Part shown: piece by piece, positions 60,048 through 64,000 of the stretch
Position numbering within the stretch: position 1 is the stretch's first letter
How the letters are laid out: every line of letters begins with the position of its first letter
Assembly (NCBI RefSeq): GCF_024397915.1
Contig: NZ_CP073347.1
Span: forward strand, 2,232,001 to 2,296,000
Source of the DNA: Marinobacterium rhizophilum
GTDB lineage: Bacteria > Pseudomonadota > Gammaproteobacteria > Pseudomonadales > Balneatricaceae
Reading direction: 5' to 3'
Length of the DNA stretch: 64,000 nt
Notes under the pieces: model-generated
Told to the model about the DNA's origin: nothing
Seen by the model: only the letters and a program-made list of their open reading frames with translations
Databases searched by the model: none
Translations under genes and position numbers: made by a program

Positions 60048-60809
60048 TCAGACCGGGTTGTCGAGATCGGCGAAACGCCACTCCAGCCCGAAATGCTGCG
60101 CCAGATGCTCACCCAGTGACTGGACACCGTAACGCTCTGTGGCATGATGCCCGGCGGCAATGTAATGCACCCCGTGCTCGCGCGCACTGTGTACCGTGGG
60201 TTCCGATATTTCCCCCGACAGGTAGGCATCAAGCCCCAGCTCCGCGGCCTGCTCGATATACCCCTGGGCGGCACCGGTACACCAGCCAATACGCTCTATG
60301 GGCTTGTCCCCGGCGGCAATGCACTGTGGCTCGCGCCCGAGCACGGCAGCCACCCGGGTGGAAAACTCGGCCAGGCTCAGTGGCGTGTGCAAACGCCCCG
60401 CCAGCCCGACAGAGCGCGGATTGCCAGGCTCCAGCACGCCCTCGATTTCCAGCCCGAGGCGCACTGCCAGTTGCACGTTGTTGCCGTGCTCGGGATGCAC
60501 ATCCAGCGGCAGGTGATAGGCCAGCAAGCTGATATCATGCCGCAGCAGCGTCGCCAGGCGGCGCTTCTTGATCCCCCGGATGCGACTGTCTTCGCCTTTC
60601 CAGAAATAACCGTGGTGCACCAGCACCAGGTCCGCCTGCCAGGCCACGGCTTCGTCCAGCAGCGCCTGGCTGGCCGTGACGCCACAGAGGATACGCTGCA
60701 CCCGGGCGCGGCCTTCCACCTGGAGCCCGTTGGGGCAGTAATCGGAAATACTGTTGCTTTGCAGCAACGTATCGCAGTAACGCACCAGCTCATTCAGTTC
60801 GATAGACAT
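60048..60809 (-). CDS. Nif3/YbgI-family metal-binding protein
   Basis: A 253-residue protein of the NIF3/YbgI family, dinuclear-metal hexamers sometimes called GTP cyclohydrolase I type 2. It has DLVLVHHGYFWKGE with two metal His residues, AYHLPLDVHPEHGNN, and at the end SGEISEPTVHSAREHGVHYIAAGHHATERYGV with further ligands. True role is not established. The ATG at 60809 is preferred: MSIELNELVRYCD is the usual start. It is divergent from the DegS-like gene. Confidence 0.9.
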   Translation of the reverse strand: MSIELNELVRYCDTLLQSNSISDYCPNGLQVEGRARVQRILCGVTASQALLDEAVAWQADLVLVHHGYFWKGEDSRIRGIKKRRLATLLRHDISLLAYHLPLDVHPEHGNNVQLAVRLGLEIEGVLEPGNPRSVGLAGRLHTPLSLAEFSTRVAAVLGREPQCIAAGDKPIERIGWCTGAAQGYIEQAAELGLDAYLSGEISEPTVHSAREHGVHYIAAGHHATERYGVQSLGEHLAQHFGLEWRFADLDNPV

Positions 60810-60827
60810 GCACTTATGATTCCGTAT

Positions 60828-60857
60828 TTCACAACAGCTAACCACTAGCCGTATAAT
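60828..60857 (+). promoter_or_regulatory. Sigma-70 promoter of DegS-like gene
   Basis: TTCACA (60828-60833) and a perfect TATAAT (60852-60857) are separated by 18 bases. They lie about 36 bases before the ATG at 60893, leaving a short leader. Confidence 0.65.
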
Positions 60858-60892
60858 TGCATGATTTCATAGCACAATCACCCGGGCGCAGC

Positions 60893-62047
60893 ATGCGAAA
60901 GTCTTCCTATCTGATTTGGCCGATCATTACCGGCGTTCTGGCGGCGCTGGTCATCCTGCAGCTCTTTCCTGACTTGCTCAGCCCCAAGATCACCACCGTC
61001 GAGATTCGCGAGGCCCTGCCCCGCCCCCCGGAATCCGCGGGCCTGGGCAGTGGCCCGGTGTCCTACGCCGGCGCCGTCGAAACCGCAGCGCCTGCCGTCG
61101 TCAACATTTACACCCGCACCCTGGTGAAGCCCCAGGAAAATGCGCTGCGCGACGACCCCTTCTTTCGCAATTTCTTTGGTTCCGGCAACCAGCCCCGCCG
61201 TGAGCGCATCGAGTCGAGCCTGGGCTCCGGTGTGATTCTCAGCGCCCAGGGCTATATCGTTACCAACAATCACGTCATCACCAACGCCGACAGCGTGCTT
61301 GTCGCCCTGCGCGACGGCCGTGAAACCGAGGCCCAGGTCATCGGCACGGACCCGGAAACGGACCTGGCAATTCTCAAGATCACGCTGCCGGACCTGCCCA
61401 GTATCTCCCTCACCTCATCCGAAGACCTGCACGTCGGGGATGTGGTGCTGGCCATTGGCAACCCCTTTGGCGTTGGCCAGACCGTGACCATGGGCATTAT
61501 CAGCGCGACCGGGCGCAACAGCCTGGGGCTCAATACCTATGAGGATTTCATACAGACCGACGCGGCCATCAACCCGGGCAACTCCGGCGGCGCGCTGATC
61601 GACGCCTACGGCAACCTGATTGGCATCAACTCGGCGATTTTCTCCAAGTCCGGCGGTTCCCAGGGCATCGGTTTCGCCATTCCCTCCAACCTGGCACGCC
61701 AGGTCATGCAGGACCTGATCGAACATCAGCGGGTTATCCGGGGCTGGATTGGCGTGGAAGTACAGGAACTGACACCGCGCCTGGCAGAGAGCTTCGGGCT
61801 CGATAGCGCCCAGGGGCTGATTATCGCCGGCATATTCCGCAATGGCCCGGCCCACCTTGCCGGCCTGCAACCCGGCGATATCATGACCGCCATTAACGGC
61901 AATTCCATCAGCGACAGCCGCGCCTCGATGAACCGTATCGCCACCTTCAAGCCCGGCCAGACAGCCAGCATAGAGATACTGCGCAACGGCACGGCCATGC
62001 AACTCAAGGTACAGATCGGGGAACGTCCACAGGAAGGCGAACGCTAG
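60893..62047 (+). CDS. degS: DegS/AlgW-type periplasmic serine protease
   Basis: Membrane-anchored HtrA-family protease that senses misfolded outer-membrane proteins and starts RseA/MucA cleavage. The 384-residue protein has an N-terminal anchor (about 7-28), the catalytic triad His127 (VTNNHVITNAD), Asp157 (DPETDLAIL) and Ser231 (INPGNSGGALID), and a single PDZ domain (about 285-375). One PDZ and an anchor favour DegS/AlgW over DegP. The ATG at 60893 is chosen because the promoter's TATAAT covers the longer candidate start at 60857. The anti-sigma target is not in the window. Confidence 0.9.
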   Translation: MRKSSYLIWPIITGVLAALVILQLFPDLLSPKITTVEIREALPRPPESAGLGSGPVSYAGAVETAAPAVVNIYTRTLVKPQENALRDDPFFRNFFGSGNQPRRERIESSLGSGVILSAQGYIVTNNHVITNADSVLVALRDGRETEAQVIGTDPETDLAILKITLPDLPSISLTSSEDLHVGDVVLAIGNPFGVGQTVTMGIISATGRNSLGLNTYEDFIQTDAAINPGNSGGALIDAYGNLIGINSAIFSKSGGSQGIGFAIPSNLARQVMQDLIEHQRVIRGWIGVEVQELTPRLAESFGLDSAQGLIIAGIFRNGPAHLAGLQPGDIMTAINGNSISDSRASMNRIATFKPGQTASIEILRNGTAMQLKVQIGERPQEGER

Positions 62048-62134
62048 TCGGGATAAAGGCAGGAAACAGCGGCGGTGAAGAAGAAATACGTCGGCTGCGG
62101 GCACTCCAGCTGAAGTGCCGCAGCCGCTTGCGTA

Positions 62135-63445
62135 TCAGTCCTGCTTGATACGGTACTCGGCGGAGCGGGCGTGGGCCGTGAGGCTTTCACCACGGGCCAG
62201 AACGGACGCAACCGATCCCAGCCTGGAGGCACCTTCGGCCGAGAACTGGATCAGCGACGAGCGCTTCTGGAAGTCGTACACACCCAGGGGTGACGAAAAC
62301 CGTGCGGTACCGGATGTCGGCAACACATGGTTGGGGCCAGCACAGTAGTCACCCAGGGCCTCGGCCGTGTAGTGCCCCATGAAGATGGCACCAGCGTGAC
62401 GAATGTCCGGCACCAGGGCTTCAGGGTTTGCTACCGCCAGTTCAAGATGTTCCGGTGCGATTCGGTTGGCCACCTCGACCGCCTGCACCATGTTCTCTAC
62501 ATGAATCAGGGCGGCGCGGTTGCGCAGCGACACTTCGATAATCTCGCGGCGTTCCATGGTGGGCAACAGGCGCAGCATGCTCTGTTCGACCCGGTCCAGG
62601 TAGTCGCTGTCCGGGCTCACCAGAATCGACTGGGCGTCTTCGTCATGCTCGGCCTGGGAAAACAGGTCCATGGCGATCCAGTCAGGATCGGTGCTGCCAT
62701 CGCACAACACCAGAATTTCCGACGGGCCGGCGATCATGTCGATCCCCACCACGCCAAAGACTGCACGCTTGGCCGTGGCGACAAAAATGTTGCCAGGCCC
62801 CACGATCTTGTCGACCCGGGGTACCGTCGCGGTACCGTAGGCCAGCGCCGCAACCGCCTGGGCGCCACCGATGCAGAATACCCGGTCAACGCCGGCCAGG
62901 GCCGCCGCGGCCAGCACCAGCTCGTTCAGCTCGCCATCGGGCGTGGGTACCACCATGATGATTTCGCCGACACCGGCCACCTTGGCCGGCAGCGCATTCA
63001 TCAGCACCGATGACGGATAGGAGGCCTTGCCACCGGGTACGTAAATGCCCACCCGGTCCATGGGCGTGACTTTCTGGCCCAGCATGGTGCCATCGGCTTC
63101 GGTGTAGCTCCAGGAATCACTCTTCTGGCGCTCGTGGTAGTCGCGCACACGCTTCGCCGCCTCTTCCAGCGCATTGCGCTGCGCCTGGGGGAGCCCATCC
63201 AGCGCCTGCTGAAGACGCTCGCGACTCAGCTCCAGTTCCGCCATGGCACGGACATTCAGGCGATCAAAGCGGTTGCTGTACTCCACCACCGCGGCATCGC
63301 CCTGCGAGCGCACCCGTGCGAGGATTTCATCGACAATGGCGTTGACGCCGCTGTCGGATACCGATTCCCAGGCCAGCAAACGCTGCAGGGATGCTTCGAA
63401 ATCCGGCGCGCCTGCATCCAGGCGCTGAATATTCAGTTCCGACAT
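62135..63445 (-). CDS. hisD: Histidinol dehydrogenase
   Basis: Zinc enzyme catalysing the last two NAD-dependent oxidations of histidine biosynthesis. At 436 residues it has DRVGIYVPGGKASYPSSVLMNALPAKVAGV, VDKIVGPGNIFVATAKR, MIAGPSEILVL, and the late substrate-site GPNHVLPTSGTARF. It is three bases after the hisG stop on the same strand, so the two are co-transcribed. Confidence 0.97.
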   Translation of the reverse strand: MSELNIQRLDAGAPDFEASLQRLLAWESVSDSGVNAIVDEILARVRSQGDAAVVEYSNRFDRLNVRAMAELELSRERLQQALDGLPQAQRNALEEAAKRVRDYHERQKSDSWSYTEADGTMLGQKVTPMDRVGIYVPGGKASYPSSVLMNALPAKVAGVGEIIMVVPTPDGELNELVLAAAALAGVDRVFCIGGAQAVAALAYGTATVPRVDKIVGPGNIFVATAKRAVFGVVGIDMIAGPSEILVLCDGSTDPDWIAMDLFSQAEHDEDAQSILVSPDSDYLDRVEQSMLRLLPTMERREIIEVSLRNRAALIHVENMVQAVEVANRIAPEHLELAVANPEALVPDIRHAGAIFMGHYTAEALGDYCAGPNHVLPTSGTARFSSPLGVYDFQKRSSLIQFSAEGASRLGSVASVLARGESLTAHARSAEYRIKQD

Positions 63446-63448
63446 GAG

Positions 63449-64000
63449 TTAGGCTCCGCGCCGCGCCACAACGGCCTGCGACATGCTGTCGACAATCGGC
63501 TGTATTTGGTCATATTTCATTTTCATTGATGCCTGCCCGACCACCAGTCGCGAGCTGATCGGAGCGATCAGTTCCAGCGGCTCAAGACCGTTGGCCCGCA
63601 GCGTGTTACCCGTATCGACGATATCCACGATCTGATCCGCCAGCCCCATGATGGGCGCCAGCTCCATGGCGCCGTAGAGCTTGATGATATCGACCTGCAG
63701 ACCCTGGCGCGCAAAGTACTCCCGCGTCAGGTTGACAAACTTGGTGGCGATGCGCAGGCGACCCTTCACCGGGGCCGGCTTGACCAGGCCTGCGGTCATC
63801 AGCTTGCAGCAGGCAATTTCCAGGTCCAGCGGCTCATAAAGCCCTTCGCCGCCATGTTCGAGCAGCACATCCTTGCCGGAAATACCCATGTCGGCACCGC
63901 CGTACTCGACATAGGTCGGAACGTCTGTGGCCCGGATCACCACCAGTTTCACATGCTCCTGGTTGGTATCGAAAATCAGTTTTCGGCTGCTGAAAATATC
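63449..64000 (-). CDS. hisG: ATP phosphoribosyltransferase, short form (5' end outside window)
   Basis: First enzyme of histidine biosynthesis. The frame stays open to base 64000 and so is cut at its N-terminus; 183 codons are present plus stop. Visible parts are SSRKLIFDTNQEHVKLVVIRATD, VEYGGADMGISGKDVLLE, and VDIVDTGNTLRANGL, the PRPP-binding loop. The end is short, with no regulatory ACT-like domain, so it is the short form that needs HisZ. hisZ is not in the window. Confidence 0.95.
   Translation of the reverse strand, partial: DIFSSRKLIFDTNQEHVKLVVIRATDVPTYVEYGGADMGISGKDVLLEHGGEGLYEPLDLEIACCKLMTAGLVKPAPVKGRLRIATKFVNLTREYFARQGLQVDIIKLYGAMELAPIMGLADQIVDIVDTGNTLRANGLEPLELIAPISSRLVVGQASMKMKYDQIQPIVDSMSQAVVARRGA

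Noticed and set aside
1..64000. CRISPR arrays, insertion sequences, tRNA and rRNA genes
   Set aside because: No regularly spaced direct repeats, transposase motifs or cloverleaf/rRNA segments were recognised by eye.

Overview
The window is a GC-rich, gene-dense chromosomal stretch from a gammaproteobacterium. Gene content and order point to a marine Oceanospirillales/Pseudomonadales-type organism. The argG-motY-rnt-peroxiredoxin-grxD-argF order resembles Pseudomonas aeruginosa, and there are two-CBS proteins, DUF3549, YqcC, YhcB, an AcuI-type acrylyl-CoA reductase and a likely (hydroxy)ectoine-type catabolic operon. No tRNA, rRNA, CRISPR array, insertion sequence or prophage was seen. The species is not determined.

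Layout. 1-3.6 kb: a truncated LapB/HlyB-type type I secretion ABC exporter, a small unknown protein and a TPR protein with a degenerate receiver domain. 3.8-11.6 kb: arginine biosynthesis (argG, argD, argF) interleaved with motY, rnt, a 2-Cys peroxiredoxin, monothiol glutaredoxin and metR. argD is preceded by a leader with two hairpins, the second terminator-like. 11.6-19.3 kb: a carboxymuconolactone-decarboxylase-like protein, class II DAHP synthase coupled to a YqcC-like protein, a CPA2 antiporter, DUF3549, and a chromosomal pair of replication-restart genes (DnaT-like and phage-lambda-P-like) behind a CBS protein. 19.6-24.5 kb: a coupled type 2 thymidine/AMP phosphorylase, PRPP-synthetase-like and AlkB-like set, with a tandem duplication at the first junction, then a flavin nitroreductase, a flavodoxin and a small protein. 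24.7-31.5 kb: class I fumarase, then a four-gene catabolic operon (pita-bread hydrolase, threonine-aldolase-like enzyme, aldehyde dehydrogenase, M20 amidohydrolase).

31.8-45.4 kb: ThpR, a coiled-coil membrane protein, an NSS transporter, an acyl-CoA ligase, a very large divergent GT51/transpeptidase protein, a YqhA-like protein, RecQ, a CBS protein and an Xaa-Pro dipeptidase. 45.5-53.2 kb: groESL with a sigma-32-type promoter, fxsA, an SDR reductase behind a clear operator-like palindrome, AmpG, a Cys-rich small protein behind a Fur-box-like site, YajQ and PanE. 53.2-57.3 kb: cobalamin handling (PduO-type adenosyltransferase; btuF-cobU-cobT-cobC as an overlapping operon). 57.4-64 kb: acuI and a divergent FadR-family regulator with two operator-like dyads, YhcB, a Nif3-family protein, a DegS/AlgW protease, hisD and the truncated hisG.

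The best candidates for something undescribed are: (i) the four-gene operon, which could degrade 5-hydroxyectoine by retro-aldol cleavage; (ii) the chromosomal DnaT/lambda-P pair; (iii) the phosphorylase/PRPP-synthetase/AlkB set with its duplicated gene junction; (iv) two six-cysteine small proteins, one behind a Fur-like box and one with a twin CX3C pattern. All functions come from reading motifs; no database search was run.
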